From NCBI GenBank assembly GCA_965249035.1, contig CBDFKV010000004.1:1-64000 (forward strand): 64,000 bases of DNA, in the 5' to 3' direction. The DNA comes from CBDFKV01 sp965249035. GTDB lineage: Bacteria; Pseudomonadota; Gammaproteobacteria; Arenicellales; Poriferihabitantaceae. Of this stretch, positions 17,431-27,161 are shown in pieces; the first letter of the stretch is position 1; each line of letters begins with the position of its first letter. Made by a program: the position numbers and the translations under genes. The notes beneath the pieces are model-generated. The model saw only the letters and a program-made list of their open reading frames with translations, made no database searches and was not told where the DNA came from.

Positions 17431-18534
17431 ATGGGCTTTAATATTATGGATTTGGTCAAGGATCAGATTTCTGATGCAGTAGTTGGCCAAATAGGTGGGT
17501 TTTTGGGAGAGAAGCCAAAAGCAACTCGGTCAGCGATGGATAGTGCAATTCCTGCTATTTTAGGGGGCTTGGCTAACGTAGCGGGCAACAAACGTGGCGC
17601 TTCGTCCATGTTTGATACGCTCAACGATCAGGACGACAGCATTTTAGATAACCTAGGTGATTTACTCGGAGGAAAGCAAGCCAGCTCAACCATGGACATG
17701 GGAAGTAGTTTATTGGGTGGATTGATGGGTAATGGCGGCTTAGGTAATCTGGTGGGCACATTGGCCGGTTTTACTGGCATGGGCAAGAAATCCAGTGGTT
17801 CCTTGGTAGGCTTACTCGCCCCGATCGTGTTGGGTGTGATCAAGCGAAAGGTTTTTGGCGGTAGTTCGGGCGGCACCATTGGTGCGTTAACTTCCTTATT
17901 TTCTGGCCAAAAAGACAATATTACTAACGCAATGCCGACCGGTTTGAACGATCAGCTCAGCTCTTCCGGTTTTTTCGACAGCCTTACCAACAACTTCGCA
18001 GATACCGCTGAAGACGTTGGTCGAGCGACACGTAATGCCGGTCATGCAGCGCAAGAGCAAGTGGCGGATGCCGCAAAAGGCGGCTCATCGTTGTTTCGCA
18101 AATTATTACCCATCATTATTTTGGCAGCTCTCGCGTGGTTTGCCCTACAAATGTTTGGCGGCAAGAAAGAAGAGCAAGTAGTACCGACTCCTGCAGCGCC
18201 TACGTCGTCGATAGAAGTGCCTGACTATGGTGGTCAAATCGGTTCAATTTTCCAAAACACGACCGACAGTTTTAGCCGGATTACCGACGTAGCGACAGCT
18301 ACTGAGGAATTGCCCAATTTGAGAGGCGCTCTCAATGATTTCGATGGTTTTGGCAAAGTATTCGGTGAAGTGACTGACAATACCGTTCGTGGTCCTGTCA
18401 TTGAAGTGGCCAAAGGCGCATTTAGCAAACTAGAGCCAGTGGTCGGTAAAGTGCTGGAGATTCCTGGTGTTGGTGATGTGATCAAACCAACGACGGATTC
18501 GTTGATGGAAATGCTAAATAAGCTAGTACAGTAG
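17431..18534 (+). CDS. DUF937-family protein with a single membrane segment
   Basis: 367 residues. The N-terminal half is rich in Gly, Ser and Leu and matches the DUF937 pattern: VVGQIGGFLGEKP, AIPAILGGL and repeated GLLGG-like turns. A membrane helix lies at about 225-243 (LLPIIILAALAWFALQMF), followed by a proline/threonine linker and a C-terminal domain of about 110 residues. The ribosome site is GGAGG upstream of ATG 17431. DUF937 proteins are common in gammaproteobacteria with no settled function; the topology suggests a cytoplasmic repeat domain and an exposed C-terminal domain. Its own terminator follows. Confidence 0.8.
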   Translation: MGFNIMDLVKDQISDAVVGQIGGFLGEKPKATRSAMDSAIPAILGGLANVAGNKRGASSMFDTLNDQDDSILDNLGDLLGGKQASSTMDMGSSLLGGLMGNGGLGNLVGTLAGFTGMGKKSSGSLVGLLAPIVLGVIKRKVFGGSSGGTIGALTSLFSGQKDNITNAMPTGLNDQLSSSGFFDSLTNNFADTAEDVGRATRNAGHAAQEQVADAAKGGSSLFRKLLPIIILAALAWFALQMFGGKKEEQVVPTPAAPTSSIEVPDYGGQIGSIFQNTTDSFSRITDVATATEELPNLRGALNDFDGFGKVFGEVTDNTVRGPVIEVAKGAFSKLEPVVGKVLEIPGVGDVIKPTTDSLMEMLNKLVQ

Positions 18535-18557
18535 TCTTAGCACGACCTTGATATAGA

Positions 18558-18584
18558 AAGCCGGGATTGATTCCCGGCTTTTTT
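18558..18584 (+). terminator. Intrinsic terminator after the DUF937 gene
   Basis: AAGCCGGGA at 18558-18566 pairs with TCCCGGCTT at 18572-18580 around a five-base loop, then six T residues. Confidence 0.92.
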
Positions 18585-18670
18585 ACGTGCTACCAAACCA
18601 TCTGCTTGTGACCAATTCCAGTCTATCGCCACCATTGCGTCGTACGGTGAACTGGTGATACCGTTGCTGA

Positions 18671-19432
18671 ATGTTATCCAAATCAAAACCACCCAACGAT
18701 ACGCCAGTTGCGCTGATTACTGGCGGGGCTAAACGGCTGGGTGCAGAAATCACGCGCTGTTTGCACTCCGCAGGCTATATGGTGGTCATCCATTATCGCC
18801 GTTCCGCTGACAGTGCCAAGCGCCTGCAAACTAAGCTTGAGCTCGACAGACCCGATTCAGCCTTTCTAGTCCAGGCCGATTTAGGCGAGCCGCAAGTGTG
18901 TGCACAAACTATCGCTGATTCGATTGATCAAGCCGGGCGTTTGGACTGCCTGGTTAATAATGCGTCAGCATTTTTCCCGACTCCGATTGATACCGCCGAT
19001 GAAAAAGATTGGGAGACATTAATGGGTGCGAATTTAAAAGCGCCTTTGTTTCTCAGCCAAGCGGCGCTGCCACACTTACGTAAAACAGAAGGCTGTATCA
19101 TTAACTTAATCGATATTTACGCCAATCGGCCACTGCGTGATCATCCCATTTACATAGCCAGTAAAGCTGGGCTTGCTGCGCTAACCCGCTCATTGGCTAT
19201 CGATGCCGCACCCGTGCGAGTCAATGGCATCGCCCCCGGCGCGATTCTATGGCCAGAAAATATCGGAGGTGATTCTGAGGACGGTAAACAGCGCCTAATC
19301 GCCCGTACACCACTCAAACGCTTGGGTAAACCGTCAGATATCGCTAAAACCGCCCTCTTTTTAGCCAAAGATGCCCCCTTTATCACTGGCCAGATTATTT
19401 CGGTCGATGGTGGACGAAGCGTGGTGCCCTAG
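18671..19432 (+). CDS. Pteridine reductase / FolM-like short-chain dehydrogenase
   Basis: 253 residues. The cofactor motif TGGAKRLG (about 17-24) has the Arg in the TGxxxRxG form seen in pteridine reductases instead of the usual TGxxxGxG. NNAS, then YIASK with the catalytic Tyr and Lys, and a C-terminal SVDGGRS complete the SDR pattern. FolM/PTR1 enzymes reduce dihydromonapterin or dihydrofolate with NADPH, feeding tetrahydromonapterin or folate pools. The gene is free-standing after a terminator and faces a minus-strand gene. Confidence 0.88.
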   Translation: MLSKSKPPNDTPVALITGGAKRLGAEITRCLHSAGYMVVIHYRRSADSAKRLQTKLELDRPDSAFLVQADLGEPQVCAQTIADSIDQAGRLDCLVNNASAFFPTPIDTADEKDWETLMGANLKAPLFLSQAALPHLRKTEGCIINLIDIYANRPLRDHPIYIASKAGLAALTRSLAIDAAPVRVNGIAPGAILWPENIGGDSEDGKQRLIARTPLKRLGKPSDIAKTALFLAKDAPFITGQIISVDGGRSVVP

Positions 19433-19458
19433 GGTGCGCTTAAACCAACCCGAATAGA

Positions 19459-20109
19459 TCAAGCTAAGCCCATCAGTTCGCTGAGTTCGCGTGCCTCACG
19501 CGCCCAATCTGCGGCATGTGGATGTGGCTCAATAAACCAGGCGGCACTGCGGGTTGTACCCATCCATTGGCTGACCTCGTCAAATTGTGCTTTTCGCAGA
19601 CGTAAGTCCGCTCCCTGGCTTCTCACCACCAGCACTTCCCCTGAACCATATGGCTTTACTTGCGTTTGTGGATACCAAACCATCGACCATCCCGATTGGG
19701 ACGCCTGTGCCTGCCAAGCTTGCGCATCTGCCAACAAACCAGTATCGATTGCGATCTTAGCACTTCTAAACACTGTCTCCAGCTGTGCGGCAATCGTTTC
19801 AACCGAATCTTCTGGCCGGGGTAAAACCACCCAAACCGCAACCTTAGGCAGTAATTGCCTGAGAAACCCATTGTCGAGGTTTTTCAACTTAGCCGCGTCA
19901 ACTTCAATAACTGCCTGAAATCCATCATCGGCAGATAGAAGAAGATCACCTAACTGACCCCAATCCAGCGCGGCGGCAAATAGTGCGCTACGAAAATCAT
20001 TGCAATAGTAATCAAACCGCCACTCTTGTGGGCATTCCTCGGGGTAATAGTGGTCGCACCACTCGGCCACATCGAAGCCGACCGTGCCGCAAACAAGCTG
20101 GTTGAACAT
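19459..20109 (-). CDS. Uncharacterised protein with a DUF72-like start
   Basis: 216 residues, no membrane segment. The first 40 residues (CGTVGFDVAEWCDHYYP, then a YYCNDF) resemble the opening strand-helix of DUF72 TIM-barrel proteins, where GTxGxxxxEWxxxFYP is the signature. The rest aligns poorly by eye and is shorter than the usual 240-300 residues. DUF72 proteins have no firm function. It is divergent from tcdA with a 70-base gap. I regard the family link as tentative. Confidence 0.6.
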   Translation of the reverse strand: MFNQLVCGTVGFDVAEWCDHYYPEECPQEWRFDYYCNDFRSALFAAALDWGQLGDLLLSADDGFQAVIEVDAAKLKNLDNGFLRQLLPKVAVWVVLPRPEDSVETIAAQLETVFRSAKIAIDTGLLADAQAWQAQASQSGWSMVWYPQTQVKPYGSGEVLVVRSQGADLRLRKAQFDEVSQWMGTTRSAAWFIEPHPHAADWAREARELSELMGLA

Positions 20110-20179
20110 AACTGAATCGTAAGTTTAGTTTAATAATTAGCCTTTATAATCGGCACCTTAAGTAGAAGCAAGTCATCCT

Positions 20180-20929
20180 ATGGTTTCACAGCAATCAAGT
20201 CGGCGCTTTGGCGGGATCATCCCGCTGTATGGTGCTGACGGCTTCGAGTGCATCCAAGCCGCACACGTCGCTGTAATCGGGGTCGGCGGGGTTGGCTCCT
20301 GGGTGGTGGAAGCGCTGGCACGCAGCGGGGTCGGCACGCTGACGCTGGTCGACATGGATCATGTCACTGAATCCAATATCAACCGCCAACTACCTGCTCT
20401 GGACAGCACACTGGGCATGGCCAAGGTTCTGGCCCTGCAAGCCCGGGTGCTAGACATCAATCCTGTTTGCACAGTCAAGCCGATCGAGGAATTTATTACG
20501 TTGGATAATCATGCTGATCTGATCGCAGACTGTGGTTTAGTGGTCGACTGTATCGACCATGCCCATACCAAGGCGGCACTAATTGCCTGGTGTCGGCACC
20601 AGAAAAAACCTATCATTACGGTCGGTGGTGCGGGCGGAAAAATCGACCCAAGCCGAATCCAGATTTCAGACCTATCTCGCACAAAACAAGACGCTTTGCT
20701 GGCAAGAACGCGTAAAACGCTGCGCCAACACTATCGTTTTTCGCGTAATACCAAGCGCCGATTCGGCGTGGCTGCGGTCTTTTCAGACGAACCCACCCAT
20801 TTAGAAGACACCAGCGATAAACCCAGCCATCTAAATTGTGGTGGTTTGGGGTCGGTTACCCACGTGACCGCGAGTTTTGGTATGCTGGCGACAGCTAAAG
20901 TATTGGATCGTTTGGCAAACCGTTTATAA
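20180..20929 (+). CDS. tcdA: tRNA threonylcarbamoyladenosine dehydratase TcdA (CsdL)
   Basis: TcdA uses ATP to cyclise t6A at position 37 of ANN-decoding tRNAs into ct6A. The 249 residues show RRFGG...LYG at the start, the E1-like nucleotide site VIGVGGVGSWVVEAL, then DMDHVTESNINRQ, VDCIDH and GGAGGKIDP. A C-terminal NCGGLGSVTHVTASFG closes the fold. The length matches the family. In E. coli it works with the CsdA/CsdE sulfur system; neither partner gene is in this window. Confidence 0.97.
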   Translation: MVSQQSSRRFGGIIPLYGADGFECIQAAHVAVIGVGGVGSWVVEALARSGVGTLTLVDMDHVTESNINRQLPALDSTLGMAKVLALQARVLDINPVCTVKPIEEFITLDNHADLIADCGLVVDCIDHAHTKAALIAWCRHQKKPIITVGGAGGKIDPSRIQISDLSRTKQDALLARTRKTLRQHYRFSRNTKRRFGVAAVFSDEPTHLEDTSDKPSHLNCGGLGSVTHVTASFGMLATAKVLDRLANRL

Positions 20930-20966
20930 TGCAATTTCAACACCTTAAAGGTCATAGCCCGCTTGC

Positions 20967-22250
20967 ATGAAAATCTTCAATCTGAAATGGATACTGCCAC
21001 TAGTCGCAATAGCGATTGCCTTTGCGGGAATGCAGTTTCTGATCAAATCCAAACCCAAGGGTAAAAAACACACACCCAGCGAAAAAATCTGGCAAGTCGA
21101 GTTAGCGCCACTCACTGCGTCCAGTCTGTCCCCAACCCTGCAAATCAGCGGTGTGGTGGAATCCCCCGACACTCTAAATGCAGCTGCACCGGGTGCGAGT
21201 TGGGTCAAGCACGTGGCAGTAAAAGAAGGAGATTTAGCCAGTAAAGGCGATTTATTAATAGCGCTAGACCGGCGCGACTTTGAGGTCAATGTACGCCAAG
21301 CTGAAGCTGAAATCGCTGACGTTGATGCCCAAATAGCTGAAGCTGAAATCCAGTATGAAATGAATCAAAAAGCGCTGGGCGATGAAACACAGTTATTGGC
21401 GTTGGTGCGAAAATCAGTTGATCGCGCAAAACAATTATCAGCGAAATCCTTAGGCACCGCTTCCGCACTAGACACTGCCCAGCAAGACTACAAACGGCAA
21501 CAGCTGGCGGTCAATCAACGCCAACTCGCCGTTAACAGCTATAACTCGCGGCAACTACAATTACAGGCGCAGCGCCTAAAAATTCATGCGCAGCTCGAAC
21601 AAGCGCAGCTGGCGATGGAACGCAGCCAAATTGTCGCGCCCTATGATGGGGTGGTCAGCGCGGTTAGTGTGTCGGCGGGCGATCGGGTTAACATTGGGCA
21701 AAGCTTATTGACGCTGTATGCTTTAGGCGAACTTGAAGTCCGCGCTAAAATCCCGTTGCGCTATGAAGTCGAGTTAAATCCGTTGTCTAAAAATACGCCT
21801 GAAATCAACGCTTACGATACGCGTGGGCAGCAGTTTGTATTGCGTCGCCTGTCGGGTAAAGCATCAACCAGCGGCATTGATGGTTTTTTTGCACCGAAAG
21901 AGGTTAACGCGACACTCAAGCCCGGTGCAGCGATCACGCTCAACATTTTGCGCCCACCCAAGCCAGATGTTTATGTGATCCCCTATGAATCCATTTACGG
22001 CGAAAACCGTGTTTACCTCTTTGATCAAGGTCGCTTGAAGGCGGTTTCAGTAGAAACCGTCGGCCCCTACATCGATGCCGACGGTCAGTCGCGGCGCTTG
22101 GTACGCGGTGACGCTATTAACGCGGGTGATCAACTCGTCATCACCCGCTTACCCAATGCGACCAGTGGCTTGAAAGTGGCAGACATTGCTGCTGAAAAAC
22201 CCAAGCAAGCGGCACAACCCACCCAAGCTAAACCCGTACCTGAGACCTAA
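20967..22250 (+). CDS. RND efflux periplasmic adaptor (membrane fusion protein)
   Basis: 427 residues with an N-terminal membrane anchor (about 8-25), no lipobox, a split lipoyl domain (around EGDLASKGDLLIALD and IVAPYDGVVSAVSVSAGD), a long alpha hairpin rich in Gln and Ala (about 110-215), and beta-barrel and membrane-proximal domains. The tail is Pro/Ala/Gln rich. It links the RND pump to an outer membrane channel. The pump gene follows after 31 bases; no TolC-type gene is present, so an unlinked channel must be used. The substrate is unknown. Confidence 0.92.
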   Translation: MKIFNLKWILPLVAIAIAFAGMQFLIKSKPKGKKHTPSEKIWQVELAPLTASSLSPTLQISGVVESPDTLNAAAPGASWVKHVAVKEGDLASKGDLLIALDRRDFEVNVRQAEAEIADVDAQIAEAEIQYEMNQKALGDETQLLALVRKSVDRAKQLSAKSLGTASALDTAQQDYKRQQLAVNQRQLAVNSYNSRQLQLQAQRLKIHAQLEQAQLAMERSQIVAPYDGVVSAVSVSAGDRVNIGQSLLTLYALGELEVRAKIPLRYEVELNPLSKNTPEINAYDTRGQQFVLRRLSGKASTSGIDGFFAPKEVNATLKPGAAITLNILRPPKPDVYVIPYESIYGENRVYLFDQGRLKAVSVETVGPYIDADGQSRRLVRGDAINAGDQLVITRLPNATSGLKVADIAAEKPKQAAQPTQAKPVPET

Positions 22251-22281
22251 CCCGTGGACTGGCTAGCTCTCGAAAAACACC

Positions 22282-25200
22282 ATGCGCCATAAAGACGACT
22301 TACTGGGGATATTTGCGCGTCACAAAGTCGCGCCAAATTTGTTAATGGCGCTGATGATTCTGTCCGGCTTTGTCGCGCTTAAGTTATTGAACGTACAGTT
22401 CTTTCCAGATTCAGACCCGGATACGATCAGTGTCGGTACCCTTTGGTCGGGTGCCAGCGCAGAAGATATTGAAACCACCATCACCACGCCGCTGGAACAA
22501 CGCATACGCAATATTGATCGCGTTAAGGAAATCCGCTCGACCTCAGCATCGGGCGTTTCTGGGATTACGGTAGAGCTGGATAAAGGCGCCGACAAGTTAT
22601 TAGCACTTGATCGCATTCAAAAAGAAATTGACAGCTTTGGCAATATGCCTGCGGATGCCGAAGACACCAAAGTCTCGCTGGCTGAGCGCTACGAATCAGT
22701 CGCACGGCTATTGATTTCCGGCCCGGGTTCTATCGATGAGCTGAAAACCTTGGCGTATCGTTTTGAAAGTGAATTGCTCGCCAAGGGTATCGACCGGGTC
22801 GATTTAACGGGCTTGCCGAAAACGCATATCGAAATCGCAATCGCACCTGAACAATTGGTACAAAGCGGTTTGAGTCTGGACCAGATCAGTCAGCGAATCC
22901 GCCAATTTTCTCAAGACCAGCCGGCTGGCCTGGTTGGGCAAGAACAAGGCACACGAGAATTACGTAGCCTCGGCAAGCGACGGACGGTAGACGAATTTGC
23001 CGATTTGGATATCGTCAGCACGCCCAATGAGCAAGTAAAGCTTGGCGACATCGCTACGCTAACTCGCGCTAGCTCTGACCTTGAATCCTTTGTGACGGTC
23101 GAAGGCAAACTCGCAGTGGTGTTAACCCTGCGCCGCAACGCCAATGGTAACTCATTGGTATCCGCTAGAATCCTGCATGATTGGTTGGATGCGACCTTAC
23201 CCACCCTACCCCCAAACATCGTCGTCAAGCCTTTTGGTGAACGCTGGACCTTAATCATGGACCGCATCAACTTGATGCTGAAAAATGGATCTTCTGGTTT
23301 GGCACTGGTTTTATTCACGCTGTTTTTATTCCTCTCCGGTCGCGTCGCTTTTTGGGTTGCCGTGGGCATCCCGGTATCATTCATGGCCACGCTGGCGGTG
23401 CTGTACCTCGCCGGTGGCAGCATTAATATGCTGAGCCTGTTTGCGCTCATTATGGCGCTCGGGATCATTGTCGACGACGCAATTGTGGTCGCCGAAGATG
23501 CGCAAGCCCACTTTGAGATGGGCGAAGACCGTCTAAGCGCGTCAGAAGGCGGTGCACGGCGTATGTTGGGGCCAGTAATGGCGTCATCATTGACAACCGT
23601 TGCCGCATTTTTGCCCTTGATGCTGATCGGCGGCCATATGGGTGCGATCATGTTTTCAATCCCGTTAGTGATTGTCGCCGTCATCATCGCGTCTTTGATC
23701 GAAAGCTTTTTGATTTTGCCCGGTCACCTGCGCCATGCGTTTAAAAAGACGCGCATCAACCGACGTCACGGCATCCGTGCTAAATTGGATGGTGCATTCG
23801 AGCACTTTAAAAACAAACTGTTCCGACCTTTTCTGTATACAGCCATAGCCTATCGCTGGGCCACCATCGCGATTGCGCTGGGAGTTTTACTGTTTGCGGT
23901 TGGCTTGTTTTTAGGCGGCCGTATTTCCTGGGTATTTTTCCCTTCACCAGAATCCACCAACATTACCGCGAATGTACGCTTTGTCGCGGGTACGCCGACC
24001 GAAAAAACCGATCTGTTTCTGAATCATTTAGAAACGACACTCCGACAAACCAAACAAGAATTGGAACAAAACGGCGATTGGGTGGTGGATACCTGGTACG
24101 TGGTACATCGATCCTCTTCTGGACGCGGTCGAGCAATTCGTGGTGATCGTATTGGCTCCATCTTTGTTGAGTTAACCGCACCCGATTCCCGCTCGGTGCC
24201 CAACAATACCTTTGTCAAAACCTGGCGCGATAAAGTGGTACTGCCGTCCGGGGTAGAATCATTTACCTTAGCTGCACGGCGCACCGGGCCATCGGCTAAA
24301 GACCTGGAAGTGAGAATGGCTGGCAGCGACGCTGACTCCTTGAAGTCCGCCGCTACCGAGCTTTCGGAAGCATTGAAAGGCATCGATGGCGTTAGCGCGG
24401 TGGACGATGACTTGGCCTATGGGCGAGAACAATACATTTATGAATTAACCGCGAATGGCCGTGCCACCGGCTTAACCTTGAGCGGTTTGAATCAACAACT
24501 CCGTGCCGCTTATGACGGCTTAACCGTCCAACGCTTTCAGGAAGGCCGTGAAGAGATCGACGTGCGTGTGCAATTGCCTGCGAGTACTCGCGAACGCTTA
24601 TCAAGCCTGCCCAGCCTACCGATTTTGCTCCCCAATGGCGAATACGTGCCATTTGAAAGCATCGCCCGCTGGTCTACCCGTCAGGGTTTTGAAAACCTGC
24701 GCCATGCGGGTGGCGAGCTAGCGGTAACGGTATCGGCAAACGTGGATGCGGCGGTGGGCAATGTGCAATCGATCAGTAACTCTGTCGCCGCAACCACCCT
24801 GCCGACACTGGCCGCTCGTTACGGGGTTCAGTATTCTTTGGAAGGCGGCGCCCAACACCAGCGTGATACTTTATCTGACCTACAACTCGGTTTAATCATC
24901 GGACTGACCATGATTTACATTATTCTCACCTGGGTCTTTTCGTCTTATGGCTGGCCGATTCTGGTGATGTTGATCATTCCCTTTGGGATTACCGGCGCAG
25001 TGCTTGGTCATTGGTTGATGGGCATGAATTTTACCCTGTTATCGCTGTTCGGTTTGTTTGGCCTGTCCGGTATTGTGATCAACGACTCGATTATTTTAGT
25101 GACCTTTTACAAGCAGTTACGTAGTACGGGCTTGGCTGCTAAAGATGCTTTGGTGGAAGCCTCTTGTCAACGCCTGAGGGCAGTATTGCTGACCTCTATC

Positions 25201-25419
25201 ACCACCATTGCAGGTTTAGCTCCCCTTTTGTTTGAAACCTCACGCCAAGCGCAGTTCTTAATCCCGATGGCGGTTTCAATCGCTTTTGGTTTAGGCTTCG
25301 CGACCATATTGATCTTGGTGCTACTGCCGTCAATCCTTTCTATTTATGAAAGTGCACACGACTATTTCTTTCCGGCCGCACACGTTTCATCCAAACCCCC
25401 GCTCGAACACGCGGTTTAA
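22282..25419 (+). CDS. RND-family efflux pump, inner-membrane transporter
   Basis: 1045 residues, the usual size. It has twelve membrane helices: one near the N-terminus (about 20-38), five after the first periplasmic domain (about 340-490), one at about 535-555 and five near the C-terminus (about 870-1020). Helix 4 has GIIVDDAIVVAEDA with the paired aspartates used for proton relay. The pump is of the AcrB/HAE1 class, energised by the proton gradient, and forms a trimer with the adaptor encoded just upstream. The gene ends about 220 bases before dnaA, an unusual neighbour for a replication initiator gene. Confidence 0.95.
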   Translation: MRHKDDLLGIFARHKVAPNLLMALMILSGFVALKLLNVQFFPDSDPDTISVGTLWSGASAEDIETTITTPLEQRIRNIDRVKEIRSTSASGVSGITVELDKGADKLLALDRIQKEIDSFGNMPADAEDTKVSLAERYESVARLLISGPGSIDELKTLAYRFESELLAKGIDRVDLTGLPKTHIEIAIAPEQLVQSGLSLDQISQRIRQFSQDQPAGLVGQEQGTRELRSLGKRRTVDEFADLDIVSTPNEQVKLGDIATLTRASSDLESFVTVEGKLAVVLTLRRNANGNSLVSARILHDWLDATLPTLPPNIVVKPFGERWTLIMDRINLMLKNGSSGLALVLFTLFLFLSGRVAFWVAVGIPVSFMATLAVLYLAGGSINMLSLFALIMALGIIVDDAIVVAEDAQAHFEMGEDRLSASEGGARRMLGPVMASSLTTVAAFLPLMLIGGHMGAIMFSIPLVIVAVIIASLIESFLILPGHLRHAFKKTRINRRHGIRAKLDGAFEHFKNKLFRPFLYTAIAYRWATIAIALGVLLFAVGLFLGGRISWVFFPSPESTNITANVRFVAGTPTEKTDLFLNHLETTLRQTKQELEQNGDWVVDTWYVVHRSSSGRGRAIRGDRIGSIFVELTAPDSRSVPNNTFVKTWRDKVVLPSGVESFTLAARRTGPSAKDLEVRMAGSDADSLKSAATELSEALKGIDGVSAVDDDLAYGREQYIYELTANGRATGLTLSGLNQQLRAAYDGLTVQRFQEGREEIDVRVQLPASTRERLSSLPSLPILLPNGEYVPFESIARWSTRQGFENLRHAGGELAVTVSANVDAAVGNVQSISNSVAATTLPTLAARYGVQYSLEGGAQHQRDTLSDLQLGLIIGLTMIYIILTWVFSSYGWPILVMLIIPFGITGAVLGHWLMGMNFTLLSLFGLFGLSGIVINDSIILVTFYKQLRSTGLAAKDALVEASCQRLRAVLLTSITTIAGLAPLLFETSRQAQFLIPMAVSIAFGLGFATILILVLLPSILSIYESAHDYFFPAAHVSSKPPLEHAV

Positions 25420-25461
25420 AGTCTGATTCAACGGGGTTTCCCAAATTTTGCACTACTAGCC

Positions 25462-25470
25462 TGTGGATAA
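25462..25470 (-). promoter_or_regulatory. DnaA box upstream of dnaA
   Basis: TGTGGATAA is the exact reverse complement of the consensus TTATCCACA. It lies 170 bases before the dnaA start, in the only promoter region for dnaA, and is suited to autoregulation. A weaker TGGATAA lies near 25561. Confidence 0.7.
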
Positions 25471-25636
25471 AAATCACTAGGGCGCGTAGAATCATCCGGC
25501 TGGGTGGCTACTGATAGTGGCATTAAGCGCTCAATAGAACACCTTTGGCTCAGCTGGCCATGGATAAATCCGATAAAGTTACTCTAGCTGGGTAATCACC
25601 CTAGGAAGCAGGCTTGACCTTCGAATATGATGCACC

Positions 25637-26965
25637 GTGAATAAACCGGATTTTTGGCAAAGCTGCCTTGGCCAATTAGAAGCAGATCTTTCAAAAGATA
25701 CGGTGAGCAATTACGTGCTACCGCTGCAGCCCATATTACACGCCAATAAGCTCAAGTTACTCGCGCCTAATACCTACGTATACAACTACGTAAAGCGCAA
25801 TTTGGTTGAACAAATCCGCCAAGTTGCGCTGGATACCGACCCCACTATTGAGCTGCTGGAATTCGAAGTTGGCGCCTATGAGCCGCTTCCTGAAATCGCA
25901 GACAATGGTCATGATCCAGCGTTGCCGAAAATCGTCAATACCGAGCGCGACACGCTTGATGCAGCATTTACCTTTGAAAACCACGTTGAAGGTAAATCTA
26001 ATCAAATCCCGCGTGCAGCCGCGATGCAAGTCGGCACTAACCCCGGTGGCAATTACAACCCCTTATTCCTTTATGGTGGTGTCGGGCTCGGAAAAACGCA
26101 CTTGATGCAAGCCGCCGGTCATTTAATTTTGGATAATGATCCTGCTGCTAAGGTGGTCTATATCCGCTCTGAAGTCTTTGTGGCGGATATGGTCAATGCC
26201 CTGAAAACTAATAGGATGGATTTGTTTAAGGAACGCTACCGTTCTTTAGATGCCTTGTTAATCGACGACATTCAATTTTTTGCCAGCAAGACCCAAACCC
26301 AAGAAGAGTTCTTCCATACCTTCAATCAACTCCTTGAGGGTGATAGTCAGATCATTATTACCAGCGACCGTATCCCACAGGCAATTACCGGTGTTGAAGA
26401 GCGCTTAGTTTCTCGTTTTGGTAGTGGCTTAACCTGCCAGATTGAACAGCCTGAGTTAGAGACGCGTGTTGCTATTTTGGAAAGTAAAGCGATCCGGATG
26501 AAAATGGCACTGAGTGATGACGTCGCCTTTTTCATTGCTAATGTGATCCACTCAAATGTTCGCGAGTTGGAAGGCGCCCTGCACCGTATTTCGGCCTATT
26601 CTCAATTCACCAACCGTACGATCGATACCGACTTGGCGCGTGATGCCTTGAAAGACTTGATGCTGTTTAAAGATCGTCAGCTAACAGCCGAAAATATCCA
26701 GCGTATCGTCATCGACTATTTCCGCCTCAAGATGTCTGATTTACTATCAAATAAGCGGTCGCGCGACATTGCTCGACCCCGTCAAGTCGCTATGGCCTTG
26801 TGTAAACAGTACACCAACTTGAGTTTACCGAAGATCGGTAAAGAATTCGGGGGACGAGATCACACCACTGTTTTGTACGCGTGCCGCAAAGTTGAAGCCT
26901 TATGCCAATCAGATTCACAGTTTAATGATGACTATCAAAAACTTCAAAAAATAGTGGGTGGATAG
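25637..26965 (+). CDS. dnaA: Chromosomal replication initiator DnaA
   Basis: DnaA-ATP binds DnaA boxes, melts the origin and loads the helicase. The 442 residues show domain I (to about 85), a short linker, the AAA+ domain with Walker A GGVGLGKTH and Walker B LLIDDIQF, sensor motif VSRFGSGL, and the C-terminal DNA-binding domain with GGRDHTTVLYACRK. The linker domain II is shorter than in E. coli. The start is GTG 25637, which fits the typical FWQSCLGQLE opening. dnaN follows as usual, but the flanking genes are not the usual rpmH and recF. Confidence 0.98.
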   Translation: MNKPDFWQSCLGQLEADLSKDTVSNYVLPLQPILHANKLKLLAPNTYVYNYVKRNLVEQIRQVALDTDPTIELLEFEVGAYEPLPEIADNGHDPALPKIVNTERDTLDAAFTFENHVEGKSNQIPRAAAMQVGTNPGGNYNPLFLYGGVGLGKTHLMQAAGHLILDNDPAAKVVYIRSEVFVADMVNALKTNRMDLFKERYRSLDALLIDDIQFFASKTQTQEEFFHTFNQLLEGDSQIIITSDRIPQAITGVEERLVSRFGSGLTCQIEQPELETRVAILESKAIRMKMALSDDVAFFIANVIHSNVRELEGALHRISAYSQFTNRTIDTDLARDALKDLMLFKDRQLTAENIQRIVIDYFRLKMSDLLSNKRSRDIARPRQVAMALCKQYTNLSLPKIGKEFGGRDHTTVLYACRKVEALCQSDSQFNDDYQKLQKIVGG

Positions 26966-27130
26966 TTTTTTGGGAAACGCACTAAATTTTGTGGGGAAAG
27001 CTGTGGATAGACTGGGGATATTTGTTATCCACATTTCATCCACAGGCAGCCCACATAAAATTTTTGCCAGCAAGTACCGTTAAGTGTTTGTTATATAATA
27101 GTCATAACAAACTACTCACTAACTCACAAG
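26966..27130. other. oriC: Candidate origin region: DnaA-box cluster between dnaA and dnaN
   Basis: Within 45 bases lie TGTGGATAG (27002-27010), TTATCCACA (27025-27033, perfect consensus) and TCATCCACA (27036-27044, one mismatch). A degenerate GTGGATAG sits at the end of dnaA. The next 80 bases are AT-rich, including ATAAAATTTTT and TTATATAATAG, suitable as an unwinding element or as the dnaN promoter (-10 TATAAT at 27094-27099). This could be oriC or part of a split origin with the box upstream of dnaA. Box clusters also occur at non-origin regulatory sites, so GC-skew data are needed. Confidence 0.6.
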
Positions 27131-27161
27131 ACTAATAGCTACAATAAAGTTGATTTCAACT

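Noticed and set aside
22911..23687. 258-codon minus-strand frame inside the RND gene
   Set aside because: Shadow of a well-supported transporter gene; composition is not protein-like.
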